From Thermoproteota archaeon (GTDB lineage Archaea; Thermoproteota; Methanomethylicia; Methanomethylicales; Methanomethylicaceae), in contig JAJHRG010000001.1 in NCBI GenBank assembly GCA_020832905.1, forward strand, positions 252,809 to 316,808: a stretch of DNA of 64,000 nucleotides, read 5' to 3'. Each line of letters opens with the position of its first letter. The first letter of the stretch is position 1. The notes beneath the pieces were generated by a model. That model made no database searches and was not told the origin of the DNA. It saw nothing but the letters and a program-made list of their open reading frames with translations. The translations under genes were made by a program, and so were the position numbers. Positions 9,452-17,366 of this stretch are shown here, one piece after another.

Positions 9452-9775
9452 ATGTCAGAATACATTGATGATGTTGAACTTATAAAACGAAAAAAACTTA
9501 TGGAATTACAAAAAAGAATAGCAGAAGAGAAAAGAAGAAGAGAAGAAGAGGAAAGAAAACAAAATATATTAAGAGTTATATTAACACCTGAAGCAAGAAG
9601 TAGATTAGCAAATATAAAGATGGTAAAGCCAGAATTTGCTGCACAATTAGAACTTCAATTAATAAGTTTAGCTCAACAAGGTAAATTACCTATTCCATTA
9701 ACAGATGAACAACTTAAAAGTATACTAATGGAATTACAAGAAAAAAAGAGAGATATAAAAATTACATGGATATAG
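9452..9775 (+). CDS. DNA-binding PDCD5/TFAR19 family protein
   Basis: A 107-residue protein with a highly charged N-terminal helix rich in Arg/Glu/Lys (residues 10-40) followed by the PDCD5 core three-helix bundle: [18 protein letters not shown] (about 48-65), then [15 protein letters not shown] and a C-terminal [17 protein letters not shown]. Archaeal homologues bind double-stranded DNA or associate with the ribosome/prefoldin; the exact role is unsettled. It lies between S19e and L39e, the usual archaeal position. Confidence 0.9.
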   Translation: MSEYIDDVELIKRKKLMELQKRIAEEKRRREEEERKQNILRVILTPEARSRLANIKMVKPEFAAQLELQLISLAQQGKLPIPLTDEQLKSILMELQEKKRDIKITWI

Positions 9776-9783
9776 GTGTGATT

Positions 9784-9939
9784 ATGGCAAGTAATAAACA
9801 TCTTTCAAAGAAAAAAAGACTAATAAAAGCATGTAAGCAAAATAGTCCAGTACCTATATGGGTAATTGCAAAAACTAAAGGAAAATTTAGACGTCATCCA
9901 AAGCTTCGCAATTGGAGAACTTCTAGATTAAAACTATAA
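9784..9939 (+). CDS. rpl39e: Large ribosomal subunit protein eL39
   Basis: A 51-residue, Lys/Arg-rich protein read directly from the sequence: [19 protein letters not shown] at the N-terminus, VPIWVIAKT in the middle and [17 protein letters not shown] at the end, all eL39 hallmarks. It lines the nascent-peptide exit tunnel. ATG at 9784 follows GGTGTGATT. L31e begins 9 bp later. Confidence 0.96.
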   Translation: MASNKHLSKKKRLIKACKQNSPVPIWVIAKTKGKFRRHPKLRNWRTSRLKL

Positions 9940-9948
9940 GGTGATAAT

Positions 9949-10215
9949 ATGAGTTCTGAAATTATTGAGGAAAAAACAATTACTATTAATTTAAGAAGAG
10001 CTTATTTAGCATATGGGAAAAGAGCAGCTCCAAGAGCTATTAATATTATAAGAGAAATTGCAAAAAGAGTTGCTGATACTAATGAAGTAAAGATAGATAA
10101 TGAAGTTAACATGGTAGTTTGGTCAAGAGGAAAAGGAAAAACCTTGAGAAAAATTTCTATAAAAATTCAAAAGTTAAAAGATGGAACAGCTAAAGTACTT
10201 TTAGCAAGTTCTTAA
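9949..10215 (+). CDS. rpl31e: Large ribosomal subunit protein eL31
   Basis: An 88-residue eL31 with the typical TINLRRAYLAYGKRAAPRA segment (about 12-30), IREIAKR, VKIDNEVNMVVWSRGKGK and a basic C-terminal half. It sits near the tunnel exit of the large subunit. A GGTGAT ribosome-binding site lies 3 nt before the ATG, a good example of the site used throughout this genome. Confidence 0.96.
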   Translation: MSSEIIEEKTITINLRRAYLAYGKRAAPRAINIIREIAKRVADTNEVKIDNEVNMVVWSRGKGKTLRKISIKIQKLKDGTAKVLLASS

Positions 10216-10238
10216 TCTTAGTTTTTGGAGTGATTTTT

Positions 10239-10910
10239 TTGCCAAGTCTTCGTACATCATTATATGGTAATCCAAATGTTGGTGCATTTATTTTTGCTAC
10301 AGATTATTTTGCATTTGTACCTCCTGATTCACCTCAAAAATTTGTATCAGAAGTATCACAGACATTAAAAGTTCCAGTTTATAAAACTAGAATTTGTGAT
10401 AGTGTTCTTTTAGGTATATTTATTGTTGGTAATTCAAATGGTATTTTAGTTCCATATAATGCAAAAGAAGAAGAAATCTCTTTTATAAAAGAAGTAACAG
10501 ATTTTCCTGTAATTCAGTACAATGGAAAGGAAAATGCTCTTGGAAATATGATATTATTAGATGATAAAAAAGCTATTGTAGGACCAGGAACAAGTAAAGA
10601 ACTTAAATTATTACTTTCTAATGAACTTAGAGTAGAAGTATTTGAATTAAGTATTGCAGGAATTTCTCTTCCAGGTGTTTGTGCAGTTATCAATAGTAGA
10701 GCTATATTATGTCATCCTCATATTATGAATGAAGAAAAATCAGAATTAGAAAAAATTTTTAATAAGCCTGTATATCCATCTACAATAAATCGAGGTTTTC
10801 CATATTTAAGAATTGGTATGGTTGCTAACTCCTATGGAGTTGTAGTTGGTGATATGACTACAGGTCCTGAAATTGCTCATATAGAAGCCTCATTAGGGGT
10901 TGCAGAATAA
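10239..10910 (+). CDS. eif6: Translation initiation factor 6 (aIF6)
   Basis: A 223-residue protein of the five-fold pentein repeat type: SLYGNPNVGAFIFATD, then LGIFIVGNSNGILVP, LGNMILLDDKKAIVGPG, ICVINSRAILCHP-like and MVANSYGVVVGDMTTGPE. It binds L14e/L23 on the large subunit to prevent premature joining of subunits. TTG at 10239 is chosen because GGAG (10227-10230) precedes it by 8 nt and the protein then starts right at the conserved N-terminus. Its stop overlaps the ATG of the LX gene. Confidence 0.94.
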   Translation: MPSLRTSLYGNPNVGAFIFATDYFAFVPPDSPQKFVSEVSQTLKVPVYKTRICDSVLLGIFIVGNSNGILVPYNAKEEEISFIKEVTDFPVIQYNGKENALGNMILLDDKKAIVGPGTSKELKLLLSNELRVEVFELSIAGISLPGVCAVINSRAILCHPHIMNEEKSELEKIFNKPVYPSTINRGFPYLRIGMVANSYGVVVGDMTTGPEIAHIEASLGVAE

Positions 10911-11098
10911 TGGAGGAAAAATTATTCCTAATAGAAGGTAAAGCAAAAATGGGTTATCAGTGGACAAAATTTAGAAAACTAGTTAGTGCAATAAATAAAA
11001 AAGTAGCAATTGAGAAGTTATATTCTGAATTTGGTGGTAATCATAAATTAAAACGATTCCAAATTAAAATTGATCTTGTGGTGGAAAAACGTGAGTAG
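10910..11098 (+). CDS. rpl18a: Large ribosomal subunit protein eL20 (LX, L18a)
   Basis: A 62-residue protein matching archaeal LX: FLIEGKAKMGYQWTKFRKLV then a C-terminal KLYSEFGGNHKLKRFQIKI. It is a peripheral large-subunit protein. It overlaps aIF6 by 1 bp and the prefoldin alpha start by 8 bp, the standard archaeal cluster. Confidence 0.93.
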   Translation: MEEKLFLIEGKAKMGYQWTKFRKLVSAINKKVAIEKLYSEFGGNHKLKRFQIKIDLVVEKRE

Positions 11099-11516
11099 TA
11101 ATGAAATACAAAAGGAAGATATAAATGCTTTAATTTTAGAACTTTCTAATTTACAATCTTATGCTGAAGTTTTACGTCAACAAATAGAATTAAGTAATAA
11201 TGCTATTATAGAATTAACTATGAGTAAATTATCTCTTGAAGAAATAAAGCGAAGAGGTGGAAATGCTGAAATATTAATTCCTATTGGTGCTGGTAATTTT
11301 ATAAGAGCTTCTATAAAAGATGTAAATAGTGTTATTGTTAATGTAGGTGCAAATGTATCTATTGAAAAAGGAATAGACATTGCTATTAGTGATATTGAAG
11401 AAAAGATTAGAAAAATACAATCTCAAATAGAAACCTTAAGAAATCAATATATCCAAGTTATTTCAAGAATTGAAGAACTTCAAGTAAAGATAAGTCAACT
11501 TTCGGAGAAAAAATAA
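11091..11516 (+). CDS. pfdA: Prefoldin subunit alpha
   Basis: A 141-residue protein with two coiled-coil helices (about residues 8-45 and 100-138) and an intervening beta-hairpin segment containing EILIPIGAGNFIRASI and VIVNVGANVSIEKGID, the prefoldin alpha signature. Two copies form the core of the prefoldin hexamer with four beta subunits (gene at 34). GTG at 11091 is preferred; earlier in-frame codons lie deep in the LX gene and lack similarity. It ends at the ATG of ftsY. Confidence 0.93.
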   Translation: MSSNEIQKEDINALILELSNLQSYAEVLRQQIELSNNAIIELTMSKLSLEEIKRRGGNAEILIPIGAGNFIRASIKDVNSVIVNVGANVSIEKGIDIAISDIEEKIRKIQSQIETLRNQYIQVISRIEELQVKISQLSEKK

Positions 11517-12415
11517 TGTTTGAAAAACTAAAGAAAGTTTTTTCTTCTTTTGTAGAAAGTATTACTACAAAATATATAAGTGAAAAGGATATTGAGTCTT
11601 ATCTTTGGGAATTACAAATATCTCTTTTAGAGTGTGATGTTGCTCTTCCTATAGTTGATGAAATTATCTCTAGAATTAAAAATAGCTTAATAGGAATGAA
11701 AATTAAAAGATCAGAGGATATTTATTCTTTAATAAAGGAAACATTAAGAAAAATTTTAATGGAAACTTTCACCACAATAGACTTAATATCATTAATTTCT
11801 TCTTCAGAGAAACCATTTGTAATAATGTTCTTAGGTGTAAATGGTACAGGAAAGACTACAACTATTGCAAAAATAGGAAAATATTTAACTGATAGAGGAT
11901 TTAAAGTAGTATTTTCCTGTAGTGATACTTTTAGAGCAGGAGCTGAAGAACAACTTGAAACACATGCTAAAAAACTTGGAATAAAAATGATAAAACATAG
12001 ATATGGAGCAGATCCTGCAGCAGTTGCTTATGATGCTATTTCTTATGCTAAAGCAAATAATATTGATGTTGTATTGATAGATACTGCTGGAAGAATGCAA
12101 ACTGATAGAGGATTAATGGATGAACTTAAAAAGATATATAAAGTTACTAAGCCAAATATGGTAATATTTGTAGGAGATGCTTTAACTGGTAATGATGCAT
12201 TAAATCAAGCTCAAGAATTTAATAAATTTGTTCCAATAGATGGTATTATATTAACTAAAATAGATGCAGATGCAAAAGGTGGTGCTGCTATTTCCATATC
12301 CTATGTATTGAAAAAACCAATAATCTTCCTTGGAACAGGTCAAAATTATAGTGATCTTATACAATTTAATCCAGAATGGATAATTAACAATATATTTCCT
12401 AGTAATAATAGATAA
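11516..12415 (+). CDS. ftsY: Signal recognition particle receptor FtsY
   Basis: A 299-residue SRP GTPase: N-domain helices (1-90), then the G domain with GVNGTGKTTTIAKIG (G1), DTFRAGAEEQL (insertion box/G2), DTAGRMQTD (G3), TKIDADAKGG (G4) and FLGTGQNYSDL (G5). It docks ribosome-SRP complexes to the membrane for cotranslational insertion. The acidic A-domain seen in many bacteria is absent, as usual for archaea. It starts on the last base of prefoldin alpha and is followed by argF after 3 bp. Confidence 0.96.
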   Translation: MFEKLKKVFSSFVESITTKYISEKDIESYLWELQISLLECDVALPIVDEIISRIKNSLIGMKIKRSEDIYSLIKETLRKILMETFTTIDLISLISSSEKPFVIMFLGVNGTGKTTTIAKIGKYLTDRGFKVVFSCSDTFRAGAEEQLETHAKKLGIKMIKHRYGADPAAVAYDAISYAKANNIDVVLIDTAGRMQTDRGLMDELKKIYKVTKPNMVIFVGDALTGNDALNQAQEFNKFVPIDGIILTKIDADAKGGAAISISYVLKKPIIFLGTGQNYSDLIQFNPEWIINNIFPSNNR

Positions 12416-12418
12416 ATT

Positions 12419-13360
12419 ATGAGTAGTATAAGAAGTATGAAAGGAAGAGATTTACTAACACTTTCAAACTTTACTAGAGAGGAAATTAAAGAAATTCTTA
12501 AATTAGCTTCTGAAATGAAATATTTATTAAAAAATGGAAAATACATTATTCCTTACTTAAATGGTAAAAGTGTATTTCTTTTATTTCAAAAACCATCAAC
12601 TAGAACAAGAATATCTTTTGAAGTTGCAATTTATCAATTAGGTGGTTTTCCAATTTATGCTAATTGGAATGAACTTCAAGTTATAAGAGGAGAAACTCTA
12701 GAAGATACTGTAAGAGCTATAAATGCTTATTGTGATGCTATTGTAGCAAGAGTTTATAAACATTCAGATTTAGAAATTATTGCTAATGTTTCAAGAGTTC
12801 CTGTAATAAATGCATTAAGTGATTTAGCACATCCATGTCAAGCACTTGCAGATTGTTTAACAATAATTGAAAAAAAAGGAAAAATAGAAGGTATAAATGT
12901 TGTTTTTATTGGTGATGGTAATAATAATGTTTGTAGATCTCTTTCAGAAGCAATACTAAAACTTGGAGGAAATATTACTATAGTTTCACCAAAGAAATAT
13001 CAAATGGATTCATCATATGCTGATTTTCTTAGAAAAAATGCTTATAAAGATTCTTCATTGATATTAACTGATAATCCCATAGAAGGCGTAAAAAATGCTG
13101 ATGTAATATATACAGATGTATGGGTCTCAATGGGTCAAGAAAGTGAATATGAAGAAAGAATGAAGGAATTTAAAAAATATCAAGTGAATTCTGAATTACT
13201 TAAATTTGCTCCTGATGATGTTATTATTATGCATTGCTTACCTGCTCATAGAGGATTAGAAATAACTGATGAAGTTATAGACGGTAAAAATTCTGTTGTT
13301 TGGGATCAAGCAGAAAATAGACTTCATGTACAAAAAGCAATTCTAGCATTACTAGTGTAA
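12419..13360 (+). CDS. argF: Ornithine carbamoyltransferase
   Basis: A 313-residue enzyme that transfers carbamoyl phosphate to ornithine to give citrulline in arginine synthesis. Carbamoyl-phosphate-binding STRTR (in KPSTRTRISFE), HPCQALAD, the ornithine-binding DVWVSMGQE and the catalytic HCLPAHRG are all present. It lies only 3 bp after ftsY and 10 bp before DTD2, so a metabolic gene is embedded in a translation/secretion operon. No other arginine genes are in the window. Confidence 0.95.
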   Translation: MSSIRSMKGRDLLTLSNFTREEIKEILKLASEMKYLLKNGKYIIPYLNGKSVFLLFQKPSTRTRISFEVAIYQLGGFPIYANWNELQVIRGETLEDTVRAINAYCDAIVARVYKHSDLEIIANVSRVPVINALSDLAHPCQALADCLTIIEKKGKIEGINVVFIGDGNNNVCRSLSEAILKLGGNITIVSPKKYQMDSSYADFLRKNAYKDSSLILTDNPIEGVKNADVIYTDVWVSMGQESEYEERMKEFKKYQVNSELLKFAPDDVIIMHCLPAHRGLEITDEVIDGKNSVVWDQAENRLHVQKAILALLV

Positions 13361-13370
13361 AATTAATTAC

Positions 13371-14168
13371 ATGGTGAAACTATTGAAATTATTAATATAT
13401 TCAAAAGATGATCCTGCTGGAGTAAATATTGCATCACATCTTATTAATGAAATAAGTTTCAAGAAAATGAATAATTCTCATGCTTACTATTATAAAGATT
13501 TTCTTCTTCTTCCTATAGAAGGCTCATTATTAGATTTAAATATTGATATGGAAAATATAGAATGGGCTTTATTTCTTTCTAAACATAAAAGTGAATCTAA
13601 AAGAACATGTTTAACAGTTCATACACCTGGAAATTTATATGAGAAAAATATTATGGGAGGAAGACCAAATGAAGTTGCAATATCTAATCCTCCTCTTCAA
13701 TGTAGTCTTTTAAGAGCACTTAATACAATTAGTAAAAAATTAAATATGAATATTGAAGTAACTGTAGAAGCAACTCATCATGGTCCTACTAATCTTAATT
13801 TTCCAGTAACATTCATAGAAATTGGAAGTGATGAAAATGCATGGAGAAATGAATTATTAGGAAGCATTGTAGCAAAAGCAATTTCTAATATAATAAGCTC
13901 TTCATTAGAAATAGCTCCAGGAGCAGTAGGAATTGGCGGAGGACATTATTCTGATAAATTTACTAAAAAAATATTAGAAGGAGCATTAATTGGACATATT
14001 ATTCCAAAATATGCAATGATTGAAGGAATGCATCCATCTATGATAGTAAAATGTATAGAAAGAACTTTTGGAGGTTGTACAAAATTATATGTGGATTGGA
14101 AAGGAACTCCTTCTCATTTTAAGACATTTATAAAATCAATTAAGAATATTGAAATAGTAAAAATATAA
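13371..14168 (+). CDS. dtdA: D-aminoacyl-tRNA deacylase (DTD2/GEK1 type)
   Basis: A 265-residue archaeal/plant-type deacylase that removes D-amino acids mischarged onto tRNA. Family segments are LTVHTPGNL (about residue 83), EATHHGPTNLNFPVTFIEIG (about 137), ENAWRNE and the metal-binding GIGGGHYSDKF (about 184), plus the terminal EGMHP. No bacterial DTD-like signature is present. It follows argF and precedes the SecE promoter gap. Confidence 0.92.
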   Translation: MVKLLKLLIYSKDDPAGVNIASHLINEISFKKMNNSHAYYYKDFLLLPIEGSLLDLNIDMENIEWALFLSKHKSESKRTCLTVHTPGNLYEKNIMGGRPNEVAISNPPLQCSLLRALNTISKKLNMNIEVTVEATHHGPTNLNFPVTFIEIGSDENAWRNELLGSIVAKAISNIISSSLEIAPGAVGIGGGHYSDKFTKKILEGALIGHIIPKYAMIEGMHPSMIVKCIERTFGGCTKLYVDWKGTPSHFKTFIKSIKNIEIVKI

Positions 14169-14223
14169 GTGGAAAGATTTAAATTAAACCTTCTATTTTC
14201 CAATAAAATTGGATGGATAAATA

Positions 14224-14400
14224 ATGAAAAAATCAGAAATTTTAAATTCAATGATAAGAATATTAAGACTTTCAAGAAAACCAAATCTAGAGGAGTTTAG
14301 ACTATCTTTAAGGATATGCTTATTAGGAATAGGTGCTATTGGTTTATTTGCTTTTATTATACAACTTATTTCTACTTTAATAATTGGATTTGGAGGTTAA
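14224..14400 (+). CDS. secE: Protein translocase subunit SecE (Sec61 gamma)
   Basis: A 58-residue protein read from sequence: an amphipathic N-terminal part (MIRILRLSRKPNLEEFRLSL) followed by one hydrophobic transmembrane helix (about residues 32-55). This is the archaeal SecE/Sec61 gamma layout, clamping SecY in the membrane. Its place directly in front of Spt5/NusG and L11 is the conserved archaeal order. The final GGAGG of the gene serves as ribosome-binding site for the next. Confidence 0.9.
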   Translation: MKKSEILNSMIRILRLSRKPNLEEFRLSLRICLLGIGAIGLFAFIIQLISTLIIGFGG

Positions 14401-14404
14401 ATAT

Positions 14405-14923
14405 ATGACTAGAATATTTGCTGTAAGAACTACTGCAGGTCAAGAAAAAAATGTTGCTCTTTTAATTGAACGTAGATGTATATCTAAGAAAATTGCAGTT
14501 AAATCTATAATTTCTCCTCCTGATGTTAGTAGTTACATATTTATTGAGGCTGATGGTCCAAATATTGTTAGTTTGGCTATAGAAAATATAAAACATGTAA
14601 AAGGTTGGGTTGTTGGAAAAATAGAACTTGAAGATATAATGAAATTTTTAATTCAAAAACCTGTTATTGAGTCTATTAATGTAAATGATAAAGTAGAAAT
14701 AGTTTCTGGACCATTTAGAGGTATGCAAGCAAAAGTAACAAGAGTTGATAAATCAAAAGGAGAAATTGTAGTTGAGTTACTTGAAGCTCCATATACATTA
14801 CCTATAACACTTCGTGCAGAACAAGTAAAAATAATATCTAAAAGTGAAGCATCAAAACAAGAGATTAAGCAAGAAACTAAGAAAAGTGATATATTTGAAG
14901 AATTTTCAAAATTGGAGGAGTAA
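14405..14923 (+). CDS. spt5: Transcription elongation factor Spt5 (NusG)
   Basis: A 172-residue protein with an N-terminal NGN domain (residues 1-85, starting TRIFAVRTTAGQEKNVALLI) and a KOW domain around residue 95-130 (DKVEIVSGPFRGMQAKVTRVD). It binds RNA polymerase as a processivity factor with Spt4. ATG at 14405 is preferred since GGAGG lies just before it in the end of secE; the longer reading from 14384 adds non-conserved residues. The C-terminal 25 residues are Lys/Glu-rich. Confidence 0.95.
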   Translation: MTRIFAVRTTAGQEKNVALLIERRCISKKIAVKSIISPPDVSSYIFIEADGPNIVSLAIENIKHVKGWVVGKIELEDIMKFLIQKPVIESINVNDKVEIVSGPFRGMQAKVTRVDKSKGEIVVELLEAPYTLPITLRAEQVKIISKSEASKQEIKQETKKSDIFEEFSKLEE

Positions 14924-14926
14924 TAT

Positions 14927-15430
14927 ATGGGGACAAAGAAAGTATTTAATTTCCTTATTGATGGTGGAAAAGCAACAGGAGGACCTCCTATTGGTCCAGC
15001 TCTTGGTCCTTTAGGTGTAAATATACTACAAGTTGTTAATACAATAAATGAAAAAACAAAAGAATTTGGAGGAATGAAAGTTCCTGTTAAAGTAATTGTA
15101 GATCCAGAAACTAAGGAATTTGAAGTTGAAGTAGGCATTCCTAGTACTTCTGCTTTAATTATGAGAGAACTAAAAATACAAAAAGGTGCAAGTAATGTTA
15201 AAACTGAAAAAGTTGGAGATTTAGATATAAAAACTGCTATTAAAATAGCAAAAATAAAACTTCCTTCATCATTAGCAAAAAATTTAAAGTCATGTCTAAA
15301 AGAAGTTGTTGGTTCTTGTTTATCTATGGGTGTTACCATTAATGGTAAGGATCCAAGAGAAGTTATAAAAGAGATAAATGAAGGTGTTTATGACGATCTA
15401 ATTAAGAAAATGGAGGAAGAGTCATGTTAG
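14927..15430 (+). CDS. rpl11: Large ribosomal subunit protein uL11
   Basis: A 167-residue L11: N-terminal domain with [20 protein letters not shown] and a C-terminal rRNA-binding domain. It forms the base of the GTPase-associated stalk with L10/L12 encoded downstream. GGAGG precedes the ATG by 6 nt, and the stop overlaps L1 by 7 bp. Confidence 0.97.
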   Translation: MGTKKVFNFLIDGGKATGGPPIGPALGPLGVNILQVVNTINEKTKEFGGMKVPVKVIVDPETKEFEVEVGIPSTSALIMRELKIQKGASNVKTEKVGDLDIKTAIKIAKIKLPSSLAKNLKSCLKEVVGSCLSMGVTINGKDPREVIKEINEGVYDDLIKKMEEESC

Positions 15431-16071
15431 ATCTTAATTCTATTATTTCATTAGTAGATGAAGCAAAAAGAAATTCAAAAAAACGTAATTTTATACAAAG
15501 CGTTGAATTGATAGTAAATCTAAAGGGAATTGATGTTAAAGCTCCAGAAAATAGAATTAATGAAGTTGTACCACTACCAAATCCAATTGGTAGAGAAATG
15601 AAAGTTTGTGTAATTGCAGATGGTGATTTATTAACTAAAGCAAAACAATCTGAAGCTGATCTTGTAATATCAAAACAAGAATTAGAGGAATATGCAGGAG
15701 ATAAAAAAGCAATTAAAAAACTAGCAGAAACTTATGATTTTTTTATAGCAAGAGCAGATTTAATGGCATTAGTTGGTAAGATCTTTGGACCTATATTAGG
15801 TCCAAGAGGTAAAATGCCAGATCCAGTACCTCCTACTGCAAATATAGAAAACATTATTAAGAACTATCGTAATGCTGTAAGAATAAGAATTCGTGATCAA
15901 CCAGTTATTAAGTGTAAAGTAGGAGTAGAGACTATGGATTCAAAGGCTATTGCTGAAAATATAATGGCAGTACTAACTGCCATAGATAGAAGAATAAAAT
16001 TAGATCAATTTTTATCCTCAATTGTTGTTAAAACCACTATGGGCAAGCCTGTAAAATTAAAGGTTGCGTGA
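15424..16071 (+). CDS. rpl1: Large ribosomal subunit protein uL1
   Basis: A 215-residue L1 stalk protein with GRMGKI-type region [14 protein letters not shown] (about residue 120) and the C-terminal [17 protein letters not shown] that contacts 23S rRNA. In several archaea L1 also represses its own mRNA by mimicking the rRNA site; I did not find a clear mimic here. It overlaps L11 and is followed by L10. Confidence 0.97.
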   Translation: MLDLNSIISLVDEAKRNSKKRNFIQSVELIVNLKGIDVKAPENRINEVVPLPNPIGREMKVCVIADGDLLTKAKQSEADLVISKQELEEYAGDKKAIKKLAETYDFFIARADLMALVGKIFGPILGPRGKMPDPVPPTANIENIIKNYRNAVRIRIRDQPVIKCKVGVETMDSKAIAENIMAVLTAIDRRIKLDQFLSSIVVKTTMGKPVKLKVA

Positions 16072-16078
16072 AGAGATT

Positions 16079-16954
16079 ATGATGAAAGTAAGAGCATCAC
16101 TTGAAAGAAAAAAGAAAATTGTAGAAAAATTAGTTTCTTTATTTCAAAGCTATTCAACATTTGCAATTGCAGATCTATATAAACTAAAAGCAAAACACTT
16201 ACAAATCATCAGAAAGAATTATAGAGGAAAACTAGAAATTATTGTAGCTAAAAATACATTAATAAGAAAAGCACTAGAAAGAATTCCTAAATTCTCTAAA
16301 CATATAAATGAAATATCTAAGTATCTTAAAGGACAAAACTTATTAATTTTTACAAATCTTGATCCATTTTCTTTATTTTTAATGCTTGAAAAGAATAAAG
16401 TTCCTTCTGAAGCTTCTCCTAATGATGTAGCAACTGATGATATAATAGTACCTGCAGGAAATACAGGTCTTCAACCAGGTCCAATTTTAAGTAAATTTGG
16501 TGCTCTTAAAATACCAACAAGAATACAAGATGGTAGTATTTGGATTACAAAAGATGTTGTTGTTGCAAAAAAAGGAGATGTAATTTCTAATGACTTAGCA
16601 GAAATACTAAAAAAATTAGGTCTTAAGCCAATAATGGTTGGTATTAAAATCAAAATGGCATATGATGGAGATGTAATTCCAGGAGAAGCTTTAGTTATTG
16701 ATTTAGAAAAATATAAGAAGGAAATTAAGACAGCAGTAGAATATGCAATTAATTTATCAGTTAATGCAGTTATTCCAGTCAAAGAAACACTTCCAATTAT
16801 ATTATCAAAAGCATATGTTAATGCAAAGACAGTTGCAACAAAAATTATTGCTCCTATTCCTGATGTTATGAGAGAGGTACTACCATTAGCAGTAATTCAA
16901 AGTAAAAGACTATTAGATGAAATATCTAAAAAACATCCAGAAATTCTTTCATGA
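16079..16954 (+). CDS. rpl10: Large ribosomal subunit protein uL10 (P0)
   Basis: A 291-residue archaeal P0: rRNA-binding N-terminal domain with STFAIADLYKLKAKHLQIIRK and VAKNTLIRKAL (about 25-65), the archaeal insertion with VPAGNTGLQPGP and the long C-terminal helices that recruit L12 dimers. The usual acidic last segment is short here (it ends KKHPEILS). ATG ATG at 16079 is preferred over an upstream TTG at 16064 inside the L1 gene. Confidence 0.93.
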   Translation: MMKVRASLERKKKIVEKLVSLFQSYSTFAIADLYKLKAKHLQIIRKNYRGKLEIIVAKNTLIRKALERIPKFSKHINEISKYLKGQNLLIFTNLDPFSLFLMLEKNKVPSEASPNDVATDDIIVPAGNTGLQPGPILSKFGALKIPTRIQDGSIWITKDVVVAKKGDVISNDLAEILKKLGLKPIMVGIKIKMAYDGDVIPGEALVIDLEKYKKEIKTAVEYAINLSVNAVIPVKETLPIILSKAYVNAKTVATKIIAPIPDVMREVLPLAVIQSKRLLDEISKKHPEILS

Positions 16955-16964
16955 TCGCAAAGGA

Positions 16965-16972
16965 TTTAAATA
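16965..16972 (+). promoter_or_regulatory. TATA box for L12 gene
   Basis: TTTAAATA, with transcription expected to start about 25 bp downstream (near 16993). That leaves a short leader that contains the near-perfect ribosome-binding site GGGGGTGATT at 17001-17010. L12 therefore appears to have its own promoter in addition to read-through from L10. Confidence 0.5.
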
Positions 16973-17013
16973 TTTTTTCTAACCTATAAAATGCTCTATT
17001 GGGGGTGATTAAA

Positions 17014-17322
17014 ATCGAGTACATTTATGCAAGCCTCCTCCTTCATAGTGCAAAACGACCCATAAATGAAGAAAACTTAACTAAGGTATTATCAGCATCT
17101 GGTATAAATGTAGATAGAACTAGAGTAAAAGCAATTGTTGCTGCATTAAGTGAAATAAATATTGATGAAGTAATAAAGTCTGCTGTAACAATGCCAGTAG
17201 TAACAGCAGGTCCAGCTCAACCTCAACCGGTAGAAGAGAAGAAGAAAGAAGAGAAGAAAGAAGAGGAAAAGAAGAGAGTAGAAGAAGAAAGTGTAGAAGG
17301 ATTAAGTGCATTATTTGGCTAA
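17014..17322 (+). CDS. rpl12: Large ribosomal subunit protein P1 (L12), apparent ATC start
   Basis: A 102-residue stalk protein: (M)EYIYASLLLHSAKRPINEENLTKVL at the N-terminus (shown in full only to the first residues), a flexible hinge, a long Lys/Glu tail (about 72-90) and the conserved C-terminal GLSALFG that contacts elongation factors. Homologues begin MEYIYA. Here the codon at that Met position is ATC (17014-17016), placed 4 nt after GGTGAT, exactly as for EF-1beta at 29810. Upstream in-frame GTG (17005) and TTG (16999) overlap or precede the ribosome-binding site, so ATC looks like the real start. Confidence 0.9.
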   Translation: MEYIYASLLLHSAKRPINEENLTKVLSASGINVDRTRVKAIVAALSEINIDEVIKSAVTMPVVTAGPAQPQPVEEKKKEEKKEEEKKRVEEESVEGLSALFG

Positions 17323-17366
17323 CTTCTTTACTTTCTAAAATTTTAATCTATTAAGAGATGATTAAT

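Noticed and set aside
14653..15339. 228-residue antisense ORF across Spt5 and L11
   Set aside because: It lies opposite well-supported conserved genes and reads as a mirror of their low-complexity codons.
16999..17013. TTG (16999) or GTG (17005) as the L12 start
   Set aside because: They lie before or inside the ribosome-binding site GGGGGTGATT, and the protein would then carry five or fewer residues with no family match ahead of EYIYA.
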